Source of the DNA: Massilia frigida
GTDB taxonomy: Bacteria; Pseudomonadota; Gammaproteobacteria; Burkholderiales; Burkholderiaceae_D
Assembly (NCBI RefSeq): GCF_011682175.1
Contig: NZ_WHJG01000016.1
Location: 62,001 to 126,000, forward strand
Length of the DNA: 64,000 nucleotides
Reading direction: 5' to 3'
The translations under genes were made by a program, and so were the position numbers. Under the pieces are notes generated by a model. The model had not been told where the DNA came from, made no database searches, and saw only the letters and a program-made list of their open reading frames with translations. Below, piece by piece: positions 50,031-59,134 of the stretch. The number at the start of each line of letters is the position of its first letter. The first letter of the stretch is position 1.

Positions 50031-53000
50031 ATGACAAAGAACATCACTCCCTTGACGACATGGGAAGGCTTCACGCGCCTTTCGCGCGCCGGTTTCCGCG
50101 AACGCTATCCCGACGCGGGCATTCGACAGCGCCGCCTCCACGATCCCGACGAGGACGAGGGCGATGAGGACGACGAGGCACTCGGGGACGACAGCGGTTT
50201 GCCGTGGTTGCTGGTGACCGGCAATGTCAGCATCGGCAAGCAGATGCTGGAGGCGGCCGAGGGCCAGGCCTGAAGCCGCATCGTCGTCGACGGCGACCTG
50301 CATATCGACGATGGCGGCGGCGACCTGGGATGGGGCGACCCGCTCGGCCAGGTGGGTTTTGTCGGCGGCGACCTGTATGTCGATGCGATCCGGCTCGACG
50401 GCATGCAGAGCAACGCGGTGCGCGGGCGTGTCGTGGCCAAATCCGCCTGGCTGCTGGCGGAGGACGATTGCGCCATGCGCCGCGCGCCCGAACTGCGCCT
50501 CGACACGCAATTCCTGTTCGCCTGGTTTTACCGGATCGACCAGCTCACGTTCAATCCCGGCGCGGTCATTTTCATGTTGGGTAGCGGCGCCTACTGCGCC
50601 AAGCTCGACCTGCCCAATCCGGTGTTCTCGTGGCACGATGCGGTGCATGTACTCGACGGGCGCTTCGTCGCCGGCGTCTTGTGCGATGGGTCGGACGATT
50701 ATTGCTGGCATAGCCCGTCCATCATCCCCGCACTCAAGCGCGGCCGGACCATTTACAGGGATGGCTACGACATCGCCTGCTATCCGTTCCACCAGGCCGC
50801 GCAGGCGGCGATGGCGGCGGGCGACCATCGCAACGCCTATCTGCTGCATAAAAAATCGGCCGCCATCGCGCCGGCCTACTACGAAGCCTGGTTCGGCATG
50901 GGGTACGCGCTGCTGCGCGAGGGCGCGTGGGAACAGGCGCTGGGCGTGTACCGCAAGGCCGCCGCGCTGTTCCCGAAGGAGCAGACCGGGATGATCAACA
51001 CGGCACTGAATCACGCGGCCTTGTGCGCGGCTCACACGCGCCAGCTTGGCCTGGCGATCGAGCTGGCAAGCATGTCGATCGAGCACAATCAGGAGTCCGA
51101 GTACAAGGAAAGCGAAGCGGGGAAGGCATATCGCTACCGCGCCGAAGCGTATCTGATGTCGGGCCGGGTCGCTGCCGCCATGGCCGACCTGGAGCAGGCG
51201 CTGGAACTCGATCGGCACCTCGAATCGGCGCGCTGGCTCAAGGGCCTTGCGCACGACCAGCGCAATGAACTTGAACGGGCAAACGCCGATCACGCCGCCG
51301 CCTGCCGCTACGACAAACGCTACGCCGTATCCTACGACACCCGTGGCGACACCGGTTTCCTGTACCAAGCCGACCAGCGCGTCGACTGGGACCAGATCGA
51401 CGCCGCCGACATCGCCTTGCCCGCCAGGGACGAGGCGTACTGGCTCAATTACATGCTGCATGACGAATCGGCCTCGCTCGGACGCGTGCCGGACGCGTAT
51501 CGCAGCGACGCCTTGTGCCGCGAAGTGGTGCGCGCGAGCGGGCCGCATAAGCTGGGCTACGCCAAATATCTTCCCGATAGCGCATTCACGCGCGAGATTG
51601 CCGAAACCCTGGTCGCGTCCTCGCCCGGTTGGCTGGAAAACATCCCGCCGCGCTTCATCGACAAGGCGCTGGTGCTGCTGGCCCGTCCCGGCACGTCGGG
51701 TTTCGCGCTGGCGCAGGTGCCGGCGGCCGTCATCGACTTCGACGTTTGTGTCAGGGCGGTGCAGTGCGGCGAGTCGATTGCCAGCGTGCCGCCGCAGCAT
51801 GTGAACAAGGCCCTGTGCCTGGCGTGCGTGACTGCCCACGCGCGCCGGCTCGATGAAGTGCCGCCGGAACTGATCGACGACGACCTGATCGCGGCCGCCA
51901 TCGCCCACGGCGAGCACTATGGATTCGACCACTGGCTGCCGGGCATGTACAAGACGCGCGCCTTGCTGGAACTGGCGATCGGCCGGTACAAATGCGCGCT
52001 CGATGCGATCCCCGGCTACCGCGTCGATGGCGCGCTGTTCGCGTATGCCGAACAACGCTACGGCCAGGATGCCGACTGGCCCGCACTCGTCGCGCGCCAC
52101 GACTGCGGCGCCATCGAGCGCGATCCGCGCGCCAAGTGCGTGACCGAGTGCTGGAGCGTGTTCTGGACCGAACCGTTCATGCTGGCGCAGATCGCCAGGG
52201 AAGACGACTATCTTGCACCGTACGAGATCCCCGACGCCAGCTTCACGCAGGCGGTGGCCGAGGCATGCTTCGAGCGCCATCCGGTCTATTTCTACTGCAT
52301 TCCAAAGCGCTTCGTGACCGCGGCCATGAGCGACACGGCCAGCCAGATCGACCCGGACCAGATCGAGCATATTCCGGTCGCGCAGCGCAGCAAGGCGATT
52401 TGCACGCGCGCCATCAAGGAAGACGCGGCAAGGAACCTGGCGCTGGTGCCGCTCGCCCTGCGCAGCGTCAAGGTGTGCGTCGCCGCGCTGCTGGACGATG
52501 GCGACCAGCGCCTGGTGCCGGGTGCGATTTATTTCGAGGTGTTCGATACTCTGATCGGGAAGCACCGCAAGCAGTTCGATCTGGGCTGGCTGTACCTGAA
52601 CCGGGCCGAGGGCGCACTGCGCGCCACGCCGCGCCGGATCGAGCTGGCCATGGAGGATTGCCAGTTCGTGCTCGACGCCCACGCCAATGAAGAGGTGGAC
52701 GAGGACGACCTCGCGCACGCCCGGCACGCGCTGGCGCTGTGCCATTACCTGCGCGGCGACATGGCGCTGGCGGCGCTGTGGCCGCAGACGCCCGAACAAT
52801 GGGCGAACGACGAGATGCAGCATTTTGCGGAGCCGCTCGAACCGGTCGATTTCGACAGCCACCGCTTCGACGGCCTGATGGAAGGCCTGGACATGCTGGT
52901 GCAGCGGCGCGACTATCGCAACGCCATGGGGCAGGTGGACGAGGTGGAGCGGATGCTGGCGCAGGCAGGCTGCGGCGACGCCGTCAAATGGGCGCACGTG

Positions 53001-53375
53001 CTCGACAAAAAACGCTTCGTATCGCTTGAACTTGGCCTGCCGGACGTGAACGAAGCGACCTGCCGTGCCGCCATCGCGCGCCTGGAGCCGGAAACGCTGT
53101 GGTGTTATCTGCCCGAACATGACGTGATCCGCCACACCCTGCGCTCGTGCTACTTCCGTCTGGGGACCATGCGCGAGCGCAATGGCATGCCGCTCGCCGA
53201 ACTGGAAGCCGACCTGGCCCTGGTCGACAAGGCGCTGGCGCTGGCCGGCCCTGCGGAAGACCCGAGCGTGCTCGATCCATTCAGGGAAGGGCATGCGGCG
53301 CTGCTCGGCATCCTGGCGGCGCAACAGCCGTCTTACAAGACCGCGTACCGGCGCGCCGCGGCTTTGCTGGCGTGA
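50031..53375 (+). pseudogene. Large TPR/repeat protein interrupted by an in-frame TGA
   Basis: A single frame of 1115 codons runs from the ATG at 50031 to 53375 and is broken only by TGA at 50271–50273. Reading through gives ...LEAAEGQA-stop-SRIVVDGDLHIDDGGG and continues smoothly, so a tryptophan codon (TGG) has probably become TGA. After an acidic N-terminus, residues ~250–420 contain TPR-like repeats (AAIAPAYYEAWFGMGYALLREG and others). Residues ~470–800 contain a repeating 'iP...id..l...av..g..l..vP' unit like DUF4116. Translation downstream of the TGA could restart (a GTG at 50352), leaving a 1007-residue product. The function is unknown; a sequencing error or recoding is also possible. 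Confidence 0.7.
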
Positions 53376-53433
53376 GTCGCATAACGACGAATACCGGCGT
53401 TGGCCGGACTGCACGCGCCGGCGCGGCCGATGG

Positions 53434-53510
53434 TATACTTCAAGCACCTTTTTCTCCGGCGGGGACGACCCCGCCGCACACGGAGCCAGGCTTGGACGAC
53501 CTTGCCAATC
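53434..53510 (+). promoter_or_regulatory. Guanidine-II riboswitch (mini-ykkC) with upstream promoter element
   Basis: Two hairpins carry ACGA tetraloops. The first is CGGCGGGG-ACGA-CCCCGCCG at 53457–53476 (perfect 8-bp stem). The second is at 53489–53506 (GGCTTGG-ACGA-CCTTGCC, G/C pairs with U·U mismatches inside). The ACGR loops are 31 nt apart. This is the diagnostic architecture of the guanidine-II class, and the second hairpin ends 16 bp before the ATG of a guanidinium-exporter-type SMR gene. A TATACT (53434–53439) is a plausible -10 box. Confidence 0.85.
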
Positions 53511-53522
53511 CGGGAGTTTGTC

Positions 53523-53843
53523 ATGGCATGGATCTATCTGTTTGTTGCGGGTTTGCTTGAAGTGGCGTGGGCCGTCGGCCTGAAATACACCCACGGCTTT
53601 TCGCGTCTCGTTCCCTCCGTATTGACGCTGGCCGCGATGGCCGGCAGCGTCGGTTTGCTCGGACTGGCATTGCGCCACCTGCCGCTGGGGACCGCGTATG
53701 CCATCTGGACCGGCATCGGCACCGTCGGCACGGCGATCTTCGGCATGCTGGTGCTGGGCGAACCGGCCGGCGCCATGCGCCTGGGCTGCATCGCGCTGAT
53801 CGTGGCCGGCATCCTGGGCTTGAAGCTGCTCGCGCCGTCCTGA
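53523..53843 (+). CDS. sugE: SMR family guanidinium exporter (SugE/Gdx)
   Basis: This 106-residue four-helix membrane protein starts [26 protein letters not shown], with the essential Glu14 in helix 1, and continues [27 protein letters not shown] and [18 protein letters not shown]. The [11 protein letters not shown] signature marks the SugE/Gdx subgroup, which exports guanidinium in exchange for protons, rather than EmrE-type drug pumps. A guanidine-II riboswitch precedes it, which supports this assignment. GGAG lies about seven bases before the ATG. Confidence 0.94.
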   Translation: MAWIYLFVAGLLEVAWAVGLKYTHGFSRLVPSVLTLAAMAGSVGLLGLALRHLPLGTAYAIWTGIGTVGTAIFGMLVLGEPAGAMRLGCIALIVAGILGLKLLAPS

Positions 53844-53940
53844 CACGGCGCCGGGCGCCAGCGCCCGATTGTGCCAAATTCGTCGCGCCATGCCGTAGCG
53901 TGTACAAGACAAGGACGGCGTCCAGGCGTATGCTGGATGG

Positions 53941-54873
53941 ATGAAAACGATCTCCATCATCGACTCCCATACCGGCGGCGAACCGACCCGCCTGATCATC
54001 GACGGCGGCCCCGATCTGGGGAACGGGCCGCTGGCCGAACGGCGCGAGCGCTTCCGGCGCGACTTCGACCAGGTGCGTTCCGCCGTCGTGTGCGAACCGC
54101 GCGGCTCCGACGTATTGGTCGGCGCGCTGCTGTGCGAACCGTTCGCGCCCGACTGCGCCGCCGGCGTCATCTTCTTTAACAATGTGTCCTACCTCGGCAT
54201 GTGCGGCCATGGCATGATCGGGGTGGTGGTGTCGCTCGCGTTCATGGGCCGCATCGGACCCGGGCGGCACCGCATCGATACGCCGGTCGGCGTGGTCGAA
54301 GCCGAACTGCACGACGACGGCGCGGTCACCATCGATAACGTGGCGTCCTACCGCACGCGGCACGCGGTCACGCTGCAAGTCGATGGCGTGGGCAGCGTGA
54401 CGGGCGACGTGGCGTGGGGCGGCAACTGGTTTTTCCTGGTTTCCGGCCATGGTCTGGCGCTGCGGCGCGCTAACGTCGACGCCCTGACCGCCTATGCGGT
54501 GGCGCTGCGCGATGCGCTCGAAGCGAACGGCATCAGCGGCGACGACGGCGCCGTGATCGATCATATCGAACTGTTCGCGCCATCGACCACGGGCGCCGAC
54601 AGCCAGAGTTTTGTCCTCTGTCCCGGCAAGGCCTACGACCGCTCGCCCTGCGGCACCGGCACCAGCGCCAAGCTGGCCTGCCTGGCAGCCGACGGCAAAC
54701 TGGCCGAACACGCCCAATGGCGCCAGGAGAGCATCATCGGCAGTGTGTTCGACGCTTCCTACCGGCGCGCCGGCGATCGCGTCATGCCCAGCATTCGCGG
54801 CAAGGCCTGGGTCAACGCCCGGGCGCAGCTGCTGTTCGACGAGAGCGACCCTTTCGTCTGGGGCATTCCCTGA
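53941..54873 (+). CDS. Proline racemase / 4-hydroxyproline epimerase family enzyme
   Basis: This 310-residue enzyme has both catalytic cysteines of the family: Cys in [12 protein letters not shown] near residue 88 and Cys in [18 protein letters not shown] near 236. The N-terminal [17 protein letters not shown] and DNVASYR are also conserved. A Cys at both sites indicates a racemase/epimerase rather than the trans-3-hydroxyproline dehydratases, which carry Ser or Thr at the first site. 4-Hydroxyproline 2-epimerase is the most likely activity. No other hydroxyproline catabolic gene is adjacent, so the substrate is not proven. Confidence 0.87.
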   Translation: MKTISIIDSHTGGEPTRLIIDGGPDLGNGPLAERRERFRRDFDQVRSAVVCEPRGSDVLVGALLCEPFAPDCAAGVIFFNNVSYLGMCGHGMIGVVVSLAFMGRIGPGRHRIDTPVGVVEAELHDDGAVTIDNVASYRTRHAVTLQVDGVGSVTGDVAWGGNWFFLVSGHGLALRRANVDALTAYAVALRDALEANGISGDDGAVIDHIELFAPSTTGADSQSFVLCPGKAYDRSPCGTGTSAKLACLAADGKLAEHAQWRQESIIGSVFDASYRRAGDRVMPSIRGKAWVNARAQLLFDESDPFVWGIP

Positions 54874-54891
54874 GCTGCGCCCGGCGCGCCC

Positions 54892-55632
54892 CTACGACAA
54901 GGACTCGACCGCGCCGATTTCAGTCTGCACGTTGAACACCGAGGTGCGCCGGATGGTGCCCTGGATGGTGCCGCTGGTTTTGGGCAGCGCCGACGCGGCG
55001 TCGGCAAACCAGAAATAGTGGCCGTTGACGCGGTCGGGGAAGTTGGCGCCGAAGTAGCCCTGCACGGCAATCGGCGCCGTGAACGACATCGATTCGTCCG
55101 ACATGGTGCCAACCATGCTCACCTTGCGCTTGCTGCGCGGCGGTACCGTGACTGTCACCGTGGACGACGATGAGCGCGAGGTGCTTTGCGACGAGGACTG
55201 GCCGACCGTGGTCGACACCGAAAACGAAGCGCCGGTCTTGAACACGCCTTCGATGGTGAACTCGGCCGACAGCGTCAGCCCGGTGGTCGTTTCGGACGAC
55301 CAGCTGGTGGCGTCGGACCAGGCGCCTTCCACTGTCAGGCTCACTTGCGCCGGATCGTCGCCATTGTTGATGGCGTAATTGCTGCCCACGATGGCCGATG
55401 TCGGCGGCGCGCCCGGATTGGTGACGTAGTTGAATGGCCCGAGCGTCTTGTAGCACGGGTGCCCGTACTGCGCCGTGATGGCCGGGGTCACCGCGTTGTA
55501 ATAGGTCTCGCTATTGAGACTGATGCCGTCCGGGTTCTTGCTGTAGGCGGTCTCGAAGTAGGCCCTGACGGCGGAGGGGCTGGAATTGAGGTAAGTCAGA
55601 TCATTGAAGGACAACGCTTCCTGCACTGGCAT
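54892..55632 (-). CDS. Aerolysin-like (ETX/MTX2-type) beta-pore-forming protein, candidate
   Basis: This 246-residue protein has no signal peptide. Its central part (residues ~85–175) is an alternating Ser/Thr-rich amphipathic segment: VSLTVEGAWSDATSWSSE, TTGLTLSAEFTIEGVFKTGA and VSTTVGQSSSQSTSRSSS, flanked by VTVTVPPRSKRKVSMVGTM. This is the pattern of the aerolysin/epsilon-toxin insertion loop and stalk. GGAG lies six bases before the ATG at 55632. The gene stands alone, facing the proline-racemase-family gene. The assignment rests on pattern only; another beta-rich fold is possible. Confidence 0.6.
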   Translation of the reverse strand: MPVQEALSFNDLTYLNSSPSAVRAYFETAYSKNPDGISLNSETYYNAVTPAITAQYGHPCYKTLGPFNYVTNPGAPPTSAIVGSNYAINNGDDPAQVSLTVEGAWSDATSWSSETTTGLTLSAEFTIEGVFKTGASFSVSTTVGQSSSQSTSRSSSSTVTVTVPPRSKRKVSMVGTMSDESMSFTAPIAVQGYFGANFPDRVNGHYFWFADAASALPKTSGTIQGTIRRTSVFNVQTEIGAVESLS

Positions 55633-55854
55633 GATGATCTCCATTGGGTTGACTGATCGCCCAGGAACATCCGGGCGGGACGGCCGCCGCGCGCTGCGCC
55701 CGGCGACCATCCCACCTTAGCCCTTCGAAAAGAGCCCAAGTTCACACATTGTCACCCCCTCATGCCGCCCGCATAAATGGGTGGATGGCGCGCCTTTTTA
55801 GGTGGAAGCACACCCGTTTGTGGCTTTCATGTCAGTGCGCCACGGCGCGCTCGC

Positions 55855-56835
55855 CTAATCGGCAAAGCGCTCGAAATCCGGATTGGCGCGGGTCAGGTAG
55901 TACCACTCCTGGTTCGGTCCCGCGTTCACATCGGGGAACAGGATCTTGCCGTCGAATTCGGCCACCACGGGCGTGCCGTCGGCGCGCGTGCCGATCTGGT
56001 CGCCCGTGGCCACCGCGTCGAAACTGGCCCATACGCGGCTGAAGCGGTCGCCGGCATCGAGTTTGTCGTGCACCACCACCATCGACAGCGCTTCCATCTG
56101 GTCCAGCGCGATCGGCTCCGGCTGCGGCGCGTCGATCAGGCCGAGGAAGGCCAGCGTGTTAACGATCGCGCGGTAAGCCACGTCCGGCGCGGCCGGATCA
56201 AGGTGCTGGCCGCATTCGAGCGTGAGCGCGTAGCCGCCGGTGCTGCGCATATATTCGGTGGTGCCCATCCCGTAGCGCAGCACCAGGTCCAGGGTCGATT
56301 CGTCGCCGCTCTTCATGCGGCGCCGCACGCCCTGGCCGTAGGTGGCCAGCCAGCCGTCGACGAAGCGGCGCACGCCGAGGCGGCGCGCCAGCGCGCGTTC
56401 CTTTTCGGCGTGCCGGAACGGCTGCAGGGTGCCATCGTTGTTGCGCGGGCCGACCATGACGAAGGGCTGGCTTTGCGCATTGAAGGAATGCAGGTCGAGC
56501 AGTACCTCGTGCTGCGCCAGCAGGGGGCACAGCCAGTTGGCGACGCGGTCTTCGAAGTCCTGCGGCTGCGGGTTGGGGAACAGGTTGCGGTTCAGGTTAC
56601 GCTCGCCCGAGCGCTGTGCGAGGGCGTAGGCCAGCGGGTTGGTCACCGGGACGAAGGTCACGCCGCCGGCCGCCAGGTGCAGTGCGCCGCTGTCGATGGC
56701 GGCCATCACGCGCAGGATCGCCTTGGTGCCGCAGGTCTCGTTGCCATGCACGGCGCCAGTGACGATCAGGCGCGGACCGGCGCCAAGGCCGGTGTAGTTG
56801 ATCGATTTGAACTGCAGCTCGCGGGCGGTGGTCAT
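55855..56835 (-). CDS. Succinylglutamate desuccinylase/aspartoacylase family zinc hydrolase
   Basis: This 326-residue M14-like amidohydrolase has the zinc motif GAVHGNETCGTKA (HxxE), the second histidine in LLDLHSFNAQSQPF, the substrate-binding RNLNRNLFP and the catalytic Glu in ALTLECGQHLDP. It would remove an acyl group from an N-acyl amino acid. The C-terminal ~80 residues form a beta domain containing EALSMVVVHDKLDAGD. No arginine catabolism (ast) genes are near, so AstE is unlikely to be the exact function. Confidence 0.85.
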   Translation of the reverse strand: MTTARELQFKSINYTGLGAGPRLIVTGAVHGNETCGTKAILRVMAAIDSGALHLAAGGVTFVPVTNPLAYALAQRSGERNLNRNLFPNPQPQDFEDRVANWLCPLLAQHEVLLDLHSFNAQSQPFVMVGPRNNDGTLQPFRHAEKERALARRLGVRRFVDGWLATYGQGVRRRMKSGDESTLDLVLRYGMGTTEYMRSTGGYALTLECGQHLDPAAPDVAYRAIVNTLAFLGLIDAPQPEPIALDQMEALSMVVVHDKLDAGDRFSRVWASFDAVATGDQIGTRADGTPVVAEFDGKILFPDVNAGPNQEWYYLTRANPDFERFAD

Positions 56836-56922
56836 GGTCGGAAGCGGCCTGGAAAATGGGTGGGGAACCTATTTTATCGGACATCGCCAGCGCCCGCCGG
56901 CGCCCGCCGGAGCGCGCCCGCG

Positions 56923-57405
56923 CTACCTGCCGACCAGTTTCAAGCCGCGCTGGCGTGGACTGGCGTCGATCACGTCGAAGGCGGCCGGCATCTCGCTGAG
57001 GAAGGCCAGCACGCTGCGGGCGTCGCCGCCGCTGTCTTCGATGGCCGCGCGCAGGCCGGGCACCGCTTCCTGCGTGTACGGGCTGCGGTAAGCGTTGACC
57101 AGCAGCGTCACCAGGTCGACCGGCTGGCCGCCCGAATGGCGCAGGCGCGTGCCGATCAGGTCGAGGATCACGCGCTGCATGGCCGGCGTGGGGTTGGCGA
57201 TATTGGCGAAAATGAGCGGCGTGTTGGCGATTTTCTCGCACAGCGCGCGCTCGATCTGGTCGGGCTTGAGGTCGGAGGCGATGTCGAAATGGGCTCCGCT
57301 CCAGTGGGTGCGCGCGTGGGCGTGCCCGGGAGGGAAGGAATCGACGGTTTCAAAACCGCATACGCGGCTCAGGTAGGCCAGGGCCTGGGTCAGGATTGGG
57401 AACAT
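56923..57405 (-). CDS. Hypothetical protein
   Basis: This 160-residue soluble protein starts MFPILTQALAYLSRVCGFETVDSFPPG and contains ANIANPTPAMQRVILDLIGTRLRHSGG. The composition and codon use fit a real gene, and it lies between the aspartoacylase-like and pirin genes on the same strand. I do not recognise a domain or a partner. A longer frame to 57423 adds only six residues (MRYTGG) and has no better ribosome-binding site. Confidence 0.6.
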   Translation of the reverse strand: MFPILTQALAYLSRVCGFETVDSFPPGHAHARTHWSGAHFDIASDLKPDQIERALCEKIANTPLIFANIANPTPAMQRVILDLIGTRLRHSGGQPVDLVTLLVNAYRSPYTQEAVPGLRAAIEDSGGDARSVLAFLSEMPAAFDVIDASPRQRGLKLVGR

Positions 57406-57487
57406 GCCCCCAGTGTAGCGCAAGACGTTCTCCTTGTGGTTGCAGGCCCGCCGCCCGGCCTTGGCACGGCGCGCTGCGGCGGGTGCC

Positions 57488-58378
57488 TCAGGCGGCGAAG
57501 CGGCCGGCGCGGAAGTCGTCGACAGCCTGGAATACCTCGGCCTGGGTGTTCATCACGAACGGGCCGTATTGGGCAATCGGTTCGTTCAGCGGGCGCCCGG
57601 CAATCAGGATCAGGCGGCTGTCCTGGGCGGCCATGATGTGCACGCCGTCAGCCTGCGGGGCATTGGCCAGGATCGCCATGCGCCCCACCGGTACCGGCTT
57701 GTCGTCGATCAGCACCTGGCCACGGAACACATAGACGAAGGCGTTGTGCCCCGGCGGCAGCAGCTGCTCGAAGGTGGCGTTGGCCGGCAGTTCGACATCG
57801 AGATACAGCGGTTCGGTACCCGCGCGCTGCACCGCCCCCTGCACGCCGTGGCTGGCGCCGGCGATGACTTGCACCGTTACCCCCGCCCCGGTGGTGAAGC
57901 GGGGGATGTCGGTGTTCGGGATGTCGCGGTACCACGGCGCGCACATCTTGTCCTTGGCCGGCAGGTTAAGCCACAGCTGGAAGCCTTCCATCATGCCGTC
58001 GGTCTGCTCCGGCATCTCGGAGTGCGCCACGCCGCGCCCGGCCGTCATCCACTGCACGCCGCCGTCGGTGATCAGGCCTTCGTTGCCGGCGCTGTCGCGG
58101 TGGCGCATGCTGCCGGCGATCATGTACGAAATCGTCTCGAAGCCGCGGTGCGGGTGTTCCGGAAAGCCGGCGATATAGTCGCCCGGCTTGTCGCTGCCGA
58201 AGGCATCGAGCATCAAAAACGGATCCAGGCGACGCTGCAGGTTTTGCGTGAGCACGCGGTTGATCTTGACACCGGCGCCGTCCATCACGAACTGCCCGTT
58301 GACCAGGCGCTCGACGCCGCGCGGCTGCTGCACGCGCTCCTCGAGCGCTTGCTGGACCATCTTCAACTCTTGTGTCAT
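57488..58378 (-). CDS. Pirin family protein
   Basis: This 296-residue bicupin has the iron-binding pirin signature: FPEHPHRGFETISYMIAG, HRDSAGNEGLITDGGVQWMTAGRGVAHSE read as conserved H...H..E ligands, and the second cupin GHNAFVYVFRGQV. Bacterial pirins act as redox-sensitive regulators, and some have quercetinase activity. AGGAG precedes the ATG at 58378; an upstream ATG (58393) is less favoured. The gene follows azoR after 47 bp on the same strand, the usual LysR–azoR–pirin arrangement. Confidence 0.92.
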   Translation of the reverse strand: MTQELKMVQQALEERVQQPRGVERLVNGQFVMDGAGVKINRVLTQNLQRRLDPFLMLDAFGSDKPGDYIAGFPEHPHRGFETISYMIAGSMRHRDSAGNEGLITDGGVQWMTAGRGVAHSEMPEQTDGMMEGFQLWLNLPAKDKMCAPWYRDIPNTDIPRFTTGAGVTVQVIAGASHGVQGAVQRAGTEPLYLDVELPANATFEQLLPPGHNAFVYVFRGQVLIDDKPVPVGRMAILANAPQADGVHIMAAQDSRLILIAGRPLNEPIAQYGPFVMNTQAEVFQAVDDFRAGRFAA

Positions 58379-58425
58379 TTTTCTCTCCTGCATTTTTAAC
58401 TGTTATTCAGCGTCGTCCGGGAAAC

Positions 58426-59025
58426 TCAGGCCAGTGCGGCCTCGATGTCGGCGTTGGCCTGCGACTGCGCCTTGGTCACGGCTTCCGGACCCATGGCCAT
58501 GCCTTCCGAATACACGAACGTCACGTCGGTCATGCCGAGGAAGCCGAGCAGCATTTTCAGGTGCGGCGTCTGGGTATCGTTCGGGGTATCGCGGTACATG
58601 CCGCCGCGGGCGAACGCCACGTACACTTTTTTGCCGGTCAGTTTGCCGACCGGGCCGCTGGCGGTGTAGGCGAAGGTGACGCCGGCGCGGGCAATCGCAT
58701 CGAACCAGCCTTTGAGCTGCACCGAGCTGCCGAAGTTGTACATCGGGGCGCCGATGACCAGCACGTCGGCGCCTTGCACCTGGGCGATCAGGGCGTCGTC
58801 GAGGGCCACGCGGGCTGCTTGTTCGGCGCTGCGCTGGTCGGCTGGCGTGAACAGGGCGCCCAGGGTCGGTTCGTCGAGCGCCGGGTGCGGGTTGCTGGCC
58901 AGGTCGCGGCGCGTCAGTTGGGCGCCGGGGTTGGCCGCTTGCAGCTTGGCGACGATGGCGTCGGCCATGCGGGTGGACTCGGAACCGGTCGAACGGGCGC
59001 TGGAATTGATTTGCAAGATGTTCAT
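58426..59025 (-). CDS. azoR: FMN-dependent NADH-azoreductase
   Basis: This 199-residue flavodoxin-like quinone/azo reductase begins [22 protein letters not shown], the phosphate-binding loop for FMN. It contains [24 protein letters not shown] and [15 protein letters not shown], typical of AzoR. It reduces quinones and azo compounds with NADH and protects against thiol stress. AAGGAAATAAA precedes the ATG. It is divergent from a LysR regulator across 109 bp and is probably its target. Confidence 0.93.
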   Translation of the reverse strand: MNILQINSSARSTGSESTRMADAIVAKLQAANPGAQLTRRDLASNPHPALDEPTLGALFTPADQRSAEQAARVALDDALIAQVQGADVLVIGAPMYNFGSSVQLKGWFDAIARAGVTFAYTASGPVGKLTGKKVYVAFARGGMYRDTPNDTQTPHLKMLLGFLGMTDVTFVYSEGMAMGPEAVTKAQSQANADIEAALA

Positions 59026-59063
59026 TTTATTTCCTTTTTATGAGTTGAACTGCGATGGAGTGA

Positions 59064-59100
59064 CTTTACGCGTTCCAAAATCAATGCGGAAGGCGTTAAA
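59064..59100. promoter_or_regulatory. Imperfect dyad in the azoR–LysR intergenic region
   Basis: TTTACGCGTTCC and GGAAGGCGTTAAA form an imperfect inverted repeat with an 11–12 bp gap, centred in the 109-bp divergent interval. LysR regulators usually bind such extended dyads containing T-N11-A, so this is the best candidate site for the regulator at 59135. Confidence 0.5.
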
Positions 59101-59134
59101 ATGGATATCATTATTCAGTCAGCGGGACAATCAA

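Noticed and set aside
50271-50273. TGA read as selenocysteine.
   Set aside because: I see no SECIS-like hairpin downstream, the site reads best as a mutated Trp codon, and no selenocysteine enzyme family matches.
49845-54182. A very long open frame (1445 codons) on the minus strand.
   Set aside because: It runs antisense through the TPR gene, sugE and the proline racemase-family gene, has a low-complexity Arg/His/Gln-rich translation and no ribosome-binding site. It is a GC-bias shadow.
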